DNA of 64,000 nt from JAAZMI01 sp050948785 (GCA_050948785.1 JBMNEM010000008.1:1-64000); one strand, 5' to 3'; counted from the stretch's first letter, positions 1 to 9,193 are shown. Numbers and translations are program-made. The notes: generated by a model from the letters alone, not told the origin.

Positions 1-129
1 GCCTTCTGTAGTATTGTGAATCTACCAGAGGAGGCATACTTTTTTACTTATGATGATACTGCATCCAGGTTGAAAATACTTGCCAAAGACCAAGCGGTGC
101 TATTTGACAAAGGAAGGGGATTGTTGTAA
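1..129 (+). CDS. C-terminal end of an unidentified protein (5' truncated by window edge)
   Basis: An open frame runs from base 1 to a TAA at 127-129 and gives 42 residues ending in DKGRGLL. The start lies outside the window. I do not recognise the family. It lies 40 bases upstream of a small cysteine-rich gene and a molybdopterin cluster, so a link to molybdenum or tungsten enzymes is possible but is only inferred from position. That the frame is open from the edge to a stop just before the next ribosome binding site supports real coding. Confidence 0.45.
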   Translation, partial: AFCSIVNLPEEAYFFTYDDTASRLKILAKDQAVLFDKGRGLL

Positions 130-169
130 TTTAAAGAGAGGATTTTGGTTTTTAGGGGGAGAAAAGATT

Positions 170-337
170 ATGGAAGAGGTCAAAAAAAAACTAAAGGAAT
201 CGGCTCCAAAGGGTAGAATACCCTGTATTATGATTTTCCGCATTGCCAGAGAATGTAATTGCTCCGTGGCCGAGGCGGGAAGACTTTGTGATGAACTGAA
301 AATCAAGATCGTAAACTGCCAGCTTGGTTGTTTCTAG
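170..337 (+). CDS. small cysteine-rich protein, 55 aa, next to moeA
   Basis: ATG at 170 follows an AGGGGGA ribosome binding site (154-160). The frame is open further upstream, but this start has the only good binding site. The product has a lysine-rich N-terminus, then a segment about residues 20-48 that could form two short helices (CIMIFRIAREC, VAEAGRLCDEL), and ends NCQLGCF. It has five cysteines (C19, C29, C31, C40, C50) plus C54. The helical pair resembles a small helix-turn-helix fold, but this is inference. It lies 22 bases before moeA, so a role with molybdopterin enzymes is plausible. Function is unknown. Confidence 0.6.
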   Translation: MEEVKKKLKESAPKGRIPCIMIFRIARECNCSVAEAGRLCDELKIKIVNCQLGCF

Positions 338-359
338 GTTTGGAATATTTTGATGTGGA

Positions 360-1613
360 GTGGATGTTTTGCTTACGGTGCTCAGTGTTAAGGAAGCTCA
401 GCGATGTATTCTGGAGTCTCTGGCTCACAAACGAACCGGTATGGAGAATATCCCGGTTGCCGCTTCGTTGGGTCGTGTTCTTGCGGAGGAAATTGTAGCT
501 TTAGAAATGGTTCCGTCTTTTGCCCGTTCGACCATGGACGGTTTTGCTGTCCGCAGCGCCGATACTTTTGGGGCATCGGAAAGCATGCCGGCTCTGCTGA
601 ATTTAGCAGGCCATGTGCTGATGGGGGCTGCACCCCCGGGAAATTTGCAACCTGGTGAAACGATGAGCATTCCTACCGGGGGGATGCTTCCCGGCGGCAG
701 TGATAGTGTTGTGATGGTTGAATATAGTGAAACATTTGGGAACCAGGTAGCTCTTTACCGTCCTGTGGCTCCCTTTGAAAATACAATTCGCCAGGGTGAA
801 GATTTTCAAAAAGGTGATATGGTTCTACCCGCCGGGTGCTTGATTCGTGCTGCCGATGTGGGCATTTTATCCGCTTTAGGCCGGCTGAATTTAAAGGTAT
901 ATGCCCAACCAAGGGTAAATATTTTTTCTACCGGGGATGAGATCGTAGCTCCCGGGGAAGAACCAAAAACCGGTCAGATCAGGGATATAAATGGCCCAGT
1001 TCTTTGCTCACAGGTGGAGGAAAACGGTGGTGTCGCGCAGCACAGGGGGATCATCGCTGATGAGGAGGAGGAACTGCAAAAAGCTCTTCTTGAATCGATG
1101 GAGGACGCTGATCTGCTTATTATTTCGGGGGGAAGTTCTGTCGGAACCCGGGATGTTGCTGCCAAGGTTATTGCTGCGTTGCCGGAGGGGGGAGTTTATT
1201 TCCACGGAGTTTCCATGCGACCCGGCAAGCCGGTTATTTACGGGATGAGCCAGGGTAAGCCCATCTTTGGACTTTCGGGAAATCCCGTTTCGGCGATGTT
1301 CAGTTTTATTCTCTTTGTTAAGCCTGTTTTGCGTATTTTGCAGGGTTTGTCCTCCTTTCCGGATTTTAACCCTTATGTGGAGGCCTATTTGGATACTAAT
1401 TTATCTTCTCCGGGAGGCAGAGAGGACTATATCAGGGTGGCATTGTATCAAGAGGCCGCGGCAGAAGGGAAAGAGGGAATGATCCGTGCCAAGCCTCTTT
1501 TTGGCGGCCCGGGCCTGCTGCATACAATGGTGCAAGCAGATGGTTATTTTGTTATACCCCGTGATGTTGAAGGGTACCCTGCCGGAAGTAAGGTAAAAGT
1601 ATACCTTTTCTAG
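360..1613 (+). CDS. moeA: MoeA, molybdopterin molybdenumtransferase
   Basis: MoeA inserts molybdate (or tungstate) into adenylylated molybdopterin, the last step of the basic cofactor, in the cytoplasm. The 417-aa product has the usual length. Seen: STMDGFAV near residue 58, the MoCF-binding domain with GGSSVGTRD near 256, MRPGKP near 285 and the GNPVSAM loop near 307, then the C-terminal beta-barrel domain IV. The start is a GTG at 360; there is no strong ribosome binding site. A second, fused MoeA and MogA follow on the same strand. Paired MoeA proteins may divide work between Mo and W, which is inference here. Confidence 0.95.
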   Translation: MDVLLTVLSVKEAQRCILESLAHKRTGMENIPVAASLGRVLAEEIVALEMVPSFARSTMDGFAVRSADTFGASESMPALLNLAGHVLMGAAPPGNLQPGETMSIPTGGMLPGGSDSVVMVEYSETFGNQVALYRPVAPFENTIRQGEDFQKGDMVLPAGCLIRAADVGILSALGRLNLKVYAQPRVNIFSTGDEIVAPGEEPKTGQIRDINGPVLCSQVEENGGVAQHRGIIADEEEELQKALLESMEDADLLIISGGSSVGTRDVAAKVIAALPEGGVYFHGVSMRPGKPVIYGMSQGKPIFGLSGNPVSAMFSFILFVKPVLRILQGLSSFPDFNPYVEAYLDTNLSSPGGREDYIRVALYQEAAAEGKEGMIRAKPLFGGPGLLHTMVQADGYFVIPRDVEGYPAGSKVKVYLF

Positions 1614-1782
1614 AAAAAAATGATTTGGCCGGTGTGGGTGGCTGTTGCCCGGGCTTTTGTTTGGAAAGCTTTCCGCATAGCGGCAGTGCTGCTTTAAGAG
1701 GTCGATTTATATTAGAGAATGGGATTCAGGTTTATGGTTGTATTCTGGACAGCGAGCATTTCGCTAGTACAGGAGGTAGTTT

Positions 1783-3702
1783 ATGGAAAGGAAAATTTAT
1801 CTCAGTAATACGCCGCTTTCCCGGGCCCAGGAAATTTTCTGGAAGGCAGCTTTAAAAAAAGAGCTGGAAAGTGTAGAGCTTCCTACTACAGCCGCGGCGG
1901 GGAGAATAACGGCGGAACCCGTTTTTGCACGGCTTTCCTCTCCACATTATCATGCTGCCGCGATGGATGGCGTGGCTGTTAAATCTTCCCATACTTTTGG
2001 CGCTACGGCTACCTCCCCACGGAAACTTTATCTGGATGAAAACACCTTTTACATTGATACCGGTGGGGTTTTGCCACCGGGATGTGATGCTGTGATTATG
2101 ATCGAAGATGTTTTTTACCCAAACAAAGAAAATCCCCGGGAAATTGAAATAAGAAGTTCCGCGCCTCCTTGGCAGCATGTCCGTTCTATTGGAGAGGATA
2201 TTGTGGCTGCGGAGATGATCCTGCCATCCTACCACTGGATCAGGCCTTTTGATGTAGGGGCATTATTAAATGGGGGAGTTTTCAGCCTGAAGGTTCTTCA
2301 AAAACCACGTGTGGCGATCATACCTACAGGTTCGGAACTTATTGATCCCGTAAGTGTTCCCCGGCCAGGCCAAATTTTAGATTCCAATTCCTATACTTTC
2401 TCCGCGGCTGTACACAGCTGGGGGGCTGAAGAGAAAAGGTTTCCCATTGTTCGGGATGATCCGCAGGAATTGGAGGCAGTGCTTTTAAAGGCTGCCGGGG
2501 AGAGTGATTTAATTTTAATCAGTGCCGGTTCCTCTGCCGGTCGCAAAGATTATACATTTAAGGTTTTAAATAAGGTGGGCCGGGTGCTCATTCACGGGGT
2601 GGCGGTCAGACCGGGCAAACCGGTTGTGCTGGGGTTGATCGGTGCGACTCCGGTAGTCGGTCTTCCCGGCTATCCAGTTGCTGCCTATATGGATCTGAAG
2701 CTTTTTGTGCGGCCTCTTTTATACTACTGGCAAAAACAAAAACCCCCGGAGCGTCCTGTTTTACAATCTTATAGTTCCCGTCGCGTTTTGTCTTCGCTTA
2801 AAGAGGAGGAGTTTTTGCGCCTCAAAGTCGGCAGGGTAAATGGCAAGTTTGTTGCTACTCCTTTGCCGCGGGGTTCGGGAGTCAGTATGTCACTGGTTCG
2901 GGCTGACGGTATAGCTTCCATTTCCCAGGATAAAGAAGGTATTGAAGCCGGTGAAATCATTCCTGTAGAGCTGTGGCGTTCCCGGGAGGAAATTGAAAAG
3001 ACGATTGTTTGTCTGGGAAGCCATGATTTAAGTCTGGATATACTTGCCGATCACTTGCGGAGAAAAGGGCATGGATATGCCCTGTCTTCAGCGCATCTAG
3101 GCAGTATGGGCGGGATTCTTGCTCTAAAAAGAGGGGAAACTCACCTGGCGGGCCTGCACCTGCTTGACCAGGAAAGCGGTCTTTATAATATTCCCTACCT
3201 GCAGCGTTATTTGCCGGAGATGGAATTGATCCTTGTTCACCTGGCCAAAAGGGAACTGGGCTTGATCATTGCCCCGGGCAATCCGCGGGGAGTTTATACC
3301 CTGGAGGACCTTTCCAGGGAAGATGTTGTTTTCGTTAATCGGCAAAAAGGGGCGGGTACACGTCTTTTTCTTGATTTTATGCTGAAAAAGAAAAACATTA
3401 ACCCTTTGGAGATCAAAGGCTATGCGCGCGAAGAGTACAACCATTTGGCAGTAGCCGCGGCCGTGGCAGCAGATAGTGCCGATGCCGGTTTGGGTATACG
3501 CGCTGCTGCCGAAGCTTTAGGGGTTGAATTTATTCCCCTTACGCAGGAATCCTATGATTTGGCGATCAACGGCCAGTTTTTTCATTCCGACAGGTGCCAA
3601 GCTCTCCTGGAGGTGCTCTGTACAGATCCTTTTCGCGAGGCTGTAGAGAAAATGGGGGGCTACGATTTAAAACAGAGCGGCGAAGTATTCTGGCGTTCAT
3701 GA
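1783..3702 (+). CDS. MoeA fused to a C-terminal periplasmic-binding-protein-like domain
   Basis: The 639-aa protein starts at an ATG behind AGGAGG (1771-1776). Residues about 1-405 are a complete MoeA: AAMDGVAV near 58, SAGSSAGRKD near 247, VRPGKPVV near 275 and LPGYPVAAY near 292. From about 410 it continues into a type 2 substrate-binding (PBP/LysR effector-like) domain with VNRQKGAGTR and AVAAAVAADSADAGLGIR. This MoeA/PBP fusion is a known architecture in Clostridia and archaea. The extra domain probably senses or delivers the oxyanion, but its ligand is not shown by sequence. It sits 170 bp after moeA and 34 bp before mogA. Confidence 0.93.
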   Translation: MERKIYLSNTPLSRAQEIFWKAALKKELESVELPTTAAAGRITAEPVFARLSSPHYHAAAMDGVAVKSSHTFGATATSPRKLYLDENTFYIDTGGVLPPGCDAVIMIEDVFYPNKENPREIEIRSSAPPWQHVRSIGEDIVAAEMILPSYHWIRPFDVGALLNGGVFSLKVLQKPRVAIIPTGSELIDPVSVPRPGQILDSNSYTFSAAVHSWGAEEKRFPIVRDDPQELEAVLLKAAGESDLILISAGSSAGRKDYTFKVLNKVGRVLIHGVAVRPGKPVVLGLIGATPVVGLPGYPVAAYMDLKLFVRPLLYYWQKQKPPERPVLQSYSSRRVLSSLKEEEFLRLKVGRVNGKFVATPLPRGSGVSMSLVRADGIASISQDKEGIEAGEIIPVELWRSREEIEKTIVCLGSHDLSLDILADHLRRKGHGYALSSAHLGSMGGILALKRGETHLAGLHLLDQESGLYNIPYLQRYLPEMELILVHLAKRELGLIIAPGNPRGVYTLEDLSREDVVFVNRQKGAGTRLFLDFMLKKKNINPLEIKGYAREEYNHLAVAAAVAADSADAGLGIRAAAEALGVEFIPLTQESYDLAINGQFFHSDRCQALLEVLCTDPFREAVEKMGGYDLKQSGEVFWRS

Positions 3703-3735
3703 TTTGACGCGGAAGAGGGGAAGGGGTGGTATTCA

Positions 3736-4266
3736 ATGGGGGACTTATCGGAGGAAAAAAATGCAATTAAAAAACAGGTAGCTGTGCTTACAGTCAGTGA
3801 CCGCAGTGCGCGGGGTGAAAGAGAAGACCTTAGCGGAAAAGTAATTGCCGAAATAGCCCGGTCTGCCGGCTGGGAAGTGGCATATTACAGGATCGTTCCC
3901 GATGAGAAAGAAGTAATTAAAGCAGAATTAATCAGGCTGGCTGATGAGGCGAAGGTTGACATGGTGTTGACCACAGGAGGGACAGGGGTGGCGCCGCAAG
4001 ATTTTACCCCGGATGCTACACTGGAGGCAATTACGAAGGAAATTCCCGGTATGGCGGAGGCGATGAGGATGGAAAGCCTGAAAAAAACTCCCCATGCCAT
4101 GCTTTCCCGGGCGGTTTGCGGTTTCAGGGGGAGTACGCTGATTGTAAACTTGCCGGGGAGCCCCCGGGCGGTACAAGAGTGCCTGGAGGTCATTCTGCCT
4201 GCCATTCCCCATGCTCTGGAGCTGCTGGGTGGAGAGGTTTCCGACTGCGGTGAAATATCCCCTTAA
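3736..4266 (+). CDS. mogA: MogA/MoaB-type molybdopterin adenylyltransferase
   Basis: It activates molybdopterin by adenylylation, producing the substrate on which MoeA acts. The 176-aa protein is one MoCF-binding domain: VLTVSDRSARGERED near the N-terminus, the TTGGTGVAPQD loop about residues 78-88, and VNLPGSPRAVQE near 135-146. The N-terminus has about 15 charged residues before the first strand. It is co-directional with both MoeA genes, so three cofactor-completion genes lie together; moaA, moaC, moaE and moaD are not in the window. Confidence 0.93.
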   Translation: MGDLSEEKNAIKKQVAVLTVSDRSARGEREDLSGKVIAEIARSAGWEVAYYRIVPDEKEVIKAELIRLADEAKVDMVLTTGGTGVAPQDFTPDATLEAITKEIPGMAEAMRMESLKKTPHAMLSRAVCGFRGSTLIVNLPGSPRAVQECLEVILPAIPHALELLGGEVSDCGEISP

Positions 4267-4350
4267 ATTATACCAAAAAAATTAACCGGCTTAACGGCTG
4301 GGAAATTTTTAAAAAAAAGGTTTATTTTTACAAAAGGGGGCATTTTACTC

Positions 4351-4881
4351 TTGACAAAGGTAAAAGGACTTGTTCTCGTCTATACAGGAAATGGGAAAGG
4401 GAAAACAACGGCAGCGTTGGGCTTGGCTTTGAGGGCGATCGGGCATGGTCAACGTGTTTTTATGGTTCAATTTATGAAGAGCGATCCCGGCTATGGAGAG
4501 ATACAGGCAATTACTAAATATCTTCCTGCTTTTAAGGTTGTGCAGTCTGGTAAAAACAAAATGTTGCCCGATGGAAGCTTGATTAATGATAACCTTGATG
4601 TTATCCGCGAAGGTTTTTCCAAGGGGAAAGAGGCCTTGATGAGCGGGGAGTATGACTTGGTGATTTTTGATGAGATCAATATTGTCATGGAGCGTGGCCG
4701 GCTTGCTGTGCAGGAAGTACTGGAAATGCTTACTGCGCGCCCGGAACGGGTCAATGTTATTTTAACCGGGCGCCATGCTCCGGAGGAAATAATAAATTTT
4801 GCTGACCTGGTCAGTGAAGTAAAGGAGATCAAACATCCCTATCGGCAGGGAGTTAAAGCGCGGGCGGGTATGGAATTCTAA
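4351..4881 (+). CDS. cobO: cob(I)yrinic acid a,c-diamide adenosyltransferase (CobO/BtuR)
   Basis: CobO transfers the adenosyl group of ATP to cob(I)alamin or precursors, giving the active coenzyme form. The 176-aa product has the family P-loop GNGKGKTT at residues 13-20, the VIFDEINIVMERG segment near 108-120, and a C-terminal KEIKHPYRQGVKARAGMEF typical of the family. Start is TTG at 4351 with AGGGGG (4335-4340) upstream. It stands between the molybdopterin genes and groESL; no other corrinoid synthesis gene is present. Confidence 0.95.
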   Translation: MTKVKGLVLVYTGNGKGKTTAALGLALRAIGHGQRVFMVQFMKSDPGYGEIQAITKYLPAFKVVQSGKNKMLPDGSLINDNLDVIREGFSKGKEALMSGEYDLVIFDEINIVMERGRLAVQEVLEMLTARPERVNVILTGRHAPEEIINFADLVSEVKEIKHPYRQGVKARAGMEF

Positions 4882-5098
4882 TCTACATGATTTTTAAATT
4901 GTTGTCAGAGAGCGAAGTTAATTATGGATTAAATAGTTTAATAAATATAAATTGCCTTTTTGGTGGGCATATTTTTTTTAATCAAGGATAAAATATGTCT
5001 ATATTTAGGAATTTAAAGGAAAAGGCAGAGTGAACAGGAAATTTAAAGGAAGTAAGTTATAAATCACTACAAAACATTTTTTTCGAGAATTAAGCCGT

Positions 5099-5128
5099 TT
5101 GCTATTTGTAAGCTTTTTTATATATGAT
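5099..5128 (+). promoter_or_regulatory. probable sigma-A promoter of groESL
   Basis: A -35-like TTGCTA (5099-5104) and a -10 TATGAT (5123-5128) are 18 bp apart and lie just upstream of the CIRCE operator, which is where HrcA would block transcription. The rest of the region 4882-5098 is A+T-rich, with no gene seen. Confidence 0.5.
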
Positions 5129-5141
5129 ATCTATGTACTCG

Positions 5142-5168
5142 TTAGCACTCACTATAAATGAGTGCTAA
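5142..5168 (+). promoter_or_regulatory. CIRCE operator (HrcA binding site)
   Basis: TTAGCACTC, a 9-bp spacer, then GAGTGCTAA: both arms match the CIRCE consensus exactly. It lies 35 bp upstream of the groES start, so groESL should be repressed by HrcA and induced by heat or protein damage. hrcA is not in this window. Confidence 0.97.
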
Positions 5169-5203
5169 CAAGTCTTAGGAAAATAAAAAAGGAGGTATCA
5201 CGT

Positions 5204-5491
5204 ATGAATTTAAAACCTTTAGGGGACAGGGTTATCATTAAGGTTTTGGAAGAGGAGGAAAAAACAAGTTCCGGTATTGTTCTTCCGGATAAAGCCAAGG
5301 AAAAACCCCAAGAAGGCGAAATTAAAGCTGTGGGGCCTGGCCGTATCCTTGATGACGGAAAAAGGGTTGAAATGGATGTAAAAGTGGGTGATAAGGTAGT
5401 TTACTCCAGATATGCCGGAACGGAAATTAAAATTGATGGAGAAGAATACTTAATTTTACGCCAGGATGATATACTGGCTGTCTTTGCTTAA
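5204..5491 (+). CDS. groES: co-chaperonin GroES
   Basis: GroES caps the GroEL ring during ATP-driven folding. The 95-aa product has the expected length, with KPLGDRVIIKV at the start, the mobile loop KTSSGIVLPDKAKEKPQEG, and the C-terminal YLILRQDDILAVF. The frame is open to 5162, but the ATG at 5204 behind GGAGG (5191-5195) fits both the ribosome site and the family start. It is preceded by CIRCE and followed 142 bp later by groEL. Confidence 0.98.
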   Translation: MNLKPLGDRVIIKVLEEEEKTSSGIVLPDKAKEKPQEGEIKAVGPGRILDDGKRVEMDVKVGDKVVYSRYAGTEIKIDGEEYLILRQDDILAVFA

Positions 5492-5633
5492 GGCAGAAGG
5501 CGTTACTGCCGGACGGGTGAAATCAACACTTGTAGAAAGAGTTTTCTAACTCAACCCGGAACCCTGCGGTGTTTGTCCCGCGGGAATGGCAAAGATGTTG
5601 TTTAATAGTGATTAAATAAGGAGGGTTATGTAT

Positions 5634-7253
5634 ATGGCGTATAAAGAGATTATTTTTCGTGAGGATGCCCGCCACGCTTTGGAAAAAGGGGTTGACCAGC
5701 TGGCCAATACTGTTAAGGTAACCCTGGGACCCAAAGGGCGTAACGTGGTGTTGGATAAAAGATTTGGCTCACCGCAAATTACGAATGATGGGGTTACCAT
5801 TGCCCGGGAAATTGAACTGGAAGATCAGTTTGAAAATATGGGTGCCCAGCTGGTGAAAGAAGTAGCCAATAAAACACAGGATGTTGCCGGTGATGGGACT
5901 ACTTCGGCAACTATTTTAGCACAGGCCATTATTAAACAGGGTATTAAAAACGTGACGGCCGGCACGAACCCCATGTTGATGAAAAAAGGTATTGACAAAG
6001 CGGTGGAAAAAATTTTGGATCACATTAAAAACCAGAGCAAGCCGGTAGAAAGCCGGGATGCCATTGCTCAGGTTGCTTCCATTTCTGCGGATGATGAATC
6101 CATTGGGGATATTATCGCCAACGCTATGGAAAAAGTGGGTAAAGACGGTGTCATTACAGTAGAAGAATCCAGGGGTTTTCAAACTGATTTAAAGGTCGTC
6201 GAGGGAATGCAATTTGATCGGGGCTATATCTCTCCTTACATGGTCACGGATACTGAAAAAATGGAAGCAGTCCTGGAAAATCCGATGATCTTACTTACAG
6301 ATCGTAAAATCAGCAACATCCATGATATACTACCGTTACTGGAAAAAATTGTGCAGAAAGGAAAGCAGCTTTTGTTGATCGCCGAGGATGTTGAAGGCGA
6401 AGCACTGGCTACACTGGTTGTCAACAAGATCCGCGGGACTTTCACTTGTGTTGCTGTAAAAGCTCCTGGTTTTGGGGATCGCCGCAAGGCCATGTTAGAG
6501 GATATTGCCATTTTGACCGGCGGGCAGGTTATTTCAGAAGACCTGGGATTGGATATGAAGAATGTCGGCATCGAGATGCTGGGCAGCGCTCGCCAGGTAA
6601 GAGTAGACAAAGATGATACCGTGATTGTTGACGGTGCTGGGTCCGCGGAAGGGATCCAAAAGCGGATCAATCAGATTCGTGTGCAGATTGAAGAAACAAC
6701 TTCCGATTTTGATCGGGAAAAACTTCAGGAACGTCTGGCCAAACTGGCTGGCGGTGTAGCCGTAATTGAAGTTGGTGCGGCAACCGAAACAGAAATGAAG
6801 GAAAGAAAACTGCGCATTGAGGATGCTCTGTCTGCTACACGTGCTGCTGTAGAAGAGGGCATTGTTTCCGGTGGAGGAGTTGCCTATCTTAATGCTATTG
6901 AATCCCTAGATGAACTGGAACTATATGAAGATGAAGGTGTAGGCATAAAGATTGTGCGCCGTGCCCTGGAGGAGCCCCTGCGTCAGATTGCTGAAAATGC
7001 CGGGGAAGAGGGTTCCATCGTCGTGGAAAGAGTTAAGGGCATGGAAAAAGGTGTCGGCTATAATGCCCTCAACGGGGAATATGTCAATATGATGGAGACG
7101 GGTATCGTCGATCCCGCCAAGGTGGTCCGTTCTGCAATCCAGAATGCGGCCAGTATTGCTTCTCTTTTCTTGACTACAGAAGCGGTGGTTGCTGAAATAC
7201 CGGAAGAAAACAAAGGTTTCCCTCCGGGTATGGGGGATATGCCGCCAATGTAA
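5634..7253 (+). CDS. groEL: chaperonin GroEL
   Basis: The 539-aa subunit of the 60-kDa chaperonin. Seen: MAYKEIIF at the N-terminus, TLGPKGRNVVLDK near 30, the ATP-site DGTTSAT near 86, and the family block AAVEEGIVSGGGVAY near 403. The tail ends in PPGMGDMPPM, shorter than the usual long GGM repeat. Two in-frame ATGs exist (5628 and 5634); the second is chosen because AAGGAGGG (5618-5625) is correctly spaced from it. It is co-transcribed with groES, and a terminator follows. Confidence 0.98.
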   Translation: MAYKEIIFREDARHALEKGVDQLANTVKVTLGPKGRNVVLDKRFGSPQITNDGVTIAREIELEDQFENMGAQLVKEVANKTQDVAGDGTTSATILAQAIIKQGIKNVTAGTNPMLMKKGIDKAVEKILDHIKNQSKPVESRDAIAQVASISADDESIGDIIANAMEKVGKDGVITVEESRGFQTDLKVVEGMQFDRGYISPYMVTDTEKMEAVLENPMILLTDRKISNIHDILPLLEKIVQKGKQLLLIAEDVEGEALATLVVNKIRGTFTCVAVKAPGFGDRRKAMLEDIAILTGGQVISEDLGLDMKNVGIEMLGSARQVRVDKDDTVIVDGAGSAEGIQKRINQIRVQIEETTSDFDREKLQERLAKLAGGVAVIEVGAATETEMKERKLRIEDALSATRAAVEEGIVSGGGVAYLNAIESLDELELYEDEGVGIKIVRRALEEPLRQIAENAGEEGSIVVERVKGMEKGVGYNALNGEYVNMMETGIVDPAKVVRSAIQNAASIASLFLTTEAVVAEIPEENKGFPPGMGDMPPM

Positions 7254-7304
7254 GGCAGTAAAGGAATGTAACAGAGCTTGCCCTGCTATTAAAGGGAGAA
7301 TCAT

Positions 7305-7346
7305 AGGGAGAACCGTTCAATTGCTTAGGTTCTCCCTTATTTGTTT
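7305..7346 (+). terminator. Rho-independent terminator after groEL
   Basis: A perfect 10-bp stem, AGGGAGAACC (7305-7314) with GGTTCTCCCT (7328-7337), is followed by a T-rich run. It lies about 50 bp after the groEL stop. Confidence 0.85.
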
Positions 7347-7501
7347 GCATCAAGAGTATGGTTCTGGTGGACACGGTGCTTTAAAGTGGCAATTTAGCGG
7401 CGGTTTAGTGTAAAATAATAATGCAGGAAATAAATAAATGCTTAATGAAATGCTTGATGCATAAAAAAAGGTTATAAATTATAAAGCGGAGGAAAATGTG
7501 T

Positions 7502-9037
7502 ATGCAGACACTGGAGAAGGTCTTAATTTTAGATTTTGGAGGACAATCTACCCAACTTTTGGCCCGGGCGGTCAGAGAGCTGCAGGTATATTGTGAAATT
7601 ATGCCTTATGATGTATCCTTTAAACGATTGGTTGATGCCCGGCCTTCTGCCCTTATTTTTTCCGGGGGATCAGAGGAGACGGAAAGAGAAGCCCTTTTTT
7701 GCATTCCCCAATTATACCGGCTGCATATTCCCATCTTAGGGATTGGTGGCGGTATGCAGGCCCTAATTGGAGATTTAGGGGGGGAAATTGCTGTTTCTGC
7801 TCAGGAAGAAGCCGGTGAGTCTTTTTTCTCCATCAAGGACGAAGTGGAGCTGTTTAAAGGATTGGGGAATGGTTTGAAAGCCCGGGGTAGCAGCGGAGCC
7901 CGGTTAAAGAAAATGCCTCCCGGATTTAAGGTTATTGCCGAAAGTCCAGAGTTGCCTTTTGCAGCAGTAGCTGATGATGAAAGAAAATTTTATGGTCTGC
8001 CCTTTCACCCGGAGAATCTCCTTACTTCTGAGGGACGGCTGATTCTCAGTAATTTTTTGTTCAGAATATGCCGGTTTTCCGGGGAATGGACGATGAAAAA
8101 TTTTATTGCTCATAGTATCAGGGAAATTAAAGATAGGGTCGGTTCCCAGGGTAAAGCAGTTTGTGGCTTAAGTGGGGGTATTGATTCCGCTGTAGCTGCT
8201 CTTTTGGTCCATAGGGCTATTGGCCCCGGTTTAACCTGCATCTTTGTGGACAATGGGTTGTTGCGCAAAGGGGAAAGGGAGCAGGTTCACCAGATTTTTC
8301 AGGATAAATTTAATTTAAAGATTATTACTGTTGATGCCGCAGCAGAATTTTTAGGATTTCTGCAGGGAGTTACCGACCCGGAAAAGAAGAGAAAGATTAT
8401 TGGCCATCATTTTATTCATGTTTTCGCCCGGGAAGCGGAAAAGTTGGGCGGCATCGATTTTCTGGTGCAAGGCACTCTTTATTCGGATGTCGTGGAGAGC
8501 GGAACGCCGGCGGCTGCCATGATCAAATCTCACCATAATGTAGGTGGGCTGCCGAAAGAGATGCCGTTTGCTTTACTGGAACCGCTCAGATATCTTTTTA
8601 AGGATGAAGTGCGCCGTGTCGCGGCAGAGTTGGGTTTACCGGATGAAATTGTCTGGAGGCACCCTTTCCCCGGTCCCGGCCTGGCGGTGCGTATTTTAGG
8701 TGAGGTTACCCCTGAAAAAATTGCTATTTTGCAGGAGGCAGATGATATTATTAACACAGAAATTAAAAAAGCCGGTCTTTATCGTAAAATATGGCAGGTT
8801 TTTGCTGTATTGCCAGGTATCCTCAGCGTCGGTGTAAAGGATGGCCGCCGCATTTATGCGCATACTATTGCCATGCGTGCTGTGACCAGCCAGGATGGGA
8901 CAACGGCTGACTGGTATCCCTTTCCCGCAGATGTTCTCCGGACTATCTCCAACAGAATTGTCCATGAAATTCCCCAGGTGAACCGCTTTGTCTATGATCT
9001 CAGTCCCAAGCCCCCGGCGACGATTGAGTGGGAATAG
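7502..9037 (+). CDS. guaA: GMP synthase with a degenerate glutaminase domain
   Basis: GuaA converts XMP to GMP using ATP and ammonia drawn from glutamine. The 511-aa protein has the full domain order: GATase-I (about 1-195), ATP pyrophosphatase with SGGIDS near 224, and the C-terminal dimerisation domain ending KPPATIEWE. The nucleophile motif normally reading GICYG is GIGGG here, so the catalytic Cys is Gly82; His169 and Glu171 of the triad remain in FHPE. Other GATase motifs are altered too (SGGP is SGGS; the SHGD segment is lost). The synthetase half looks intact, so it may use free ammonia. ATG 7502 is chosen over 7496 from the GGAGG at 7488-7492. Confidence 0.93.
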   Translation: MQTLEKVLILDFGGQSTQLLARAVRELQVYCEIMPYDVSFKRLVDARPSALIFSGGSEETEREALFCIPQLYRLHIPILGIGGGMQALIGDLGGEIAVSAQEEAGESFFSIKDEVELFKGLGNGLKARGSSGARLKKMPPGFKVIAESPELPFAAVADDERKFYGLPFHPENLLTSEGRLILSNFLFRICRFSGEWTMKNFIAHSIREIKDRVGSQGKAVCGLSGGIDSAVAALLVHRAIGPGLTCIFVDNGLLRKGEREQVHQIFQDKFNLKIITVDAAAEFLGFLQGVTDPEKKRKIIGHHFIHVFAREAEKLGGIDFLVQGTLYSDVVESGTPAAAMIKSHHNVGGLPKEMPFALLEPLRYLFKDEVRRVAAELGLPDEIVWRHPFPGPGLAVRILGEVTPEKIAILQEADDIINTEIKKAGLYRKIWQVFAVLPGILSVGVKDGRRIYAHTIAMRAVTSQDGTTADWYPFPADVLRTISNRIVHEIPQVNRFVYDLSPKPPATIEWE

Positions 9038-9193
9038 CATTTTAGCTCGGCGATCATTTTTTATAATAAATGCTTACCCTGTGGTTTTAAGGGCTGAATT
9101 TAAAGTTCTATTATGATAAGATAAAAAAGGATTGGAGACGTTTGCCGGTATGGTTCCCACTGGTTTTTGACGGTCGAGGGGGAGGATTTCACT

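Noticed and set aside
1625..1855. 76-residue open frame between the two moeA genes
   Set aside because: It overlaps the start of the second moeA, lacks a ribosome site and has no recognisable motif.
7346..7501. guanine riboswitch upstream of guaA
   Set aside because: The conserved three-way junction sequence is not present.
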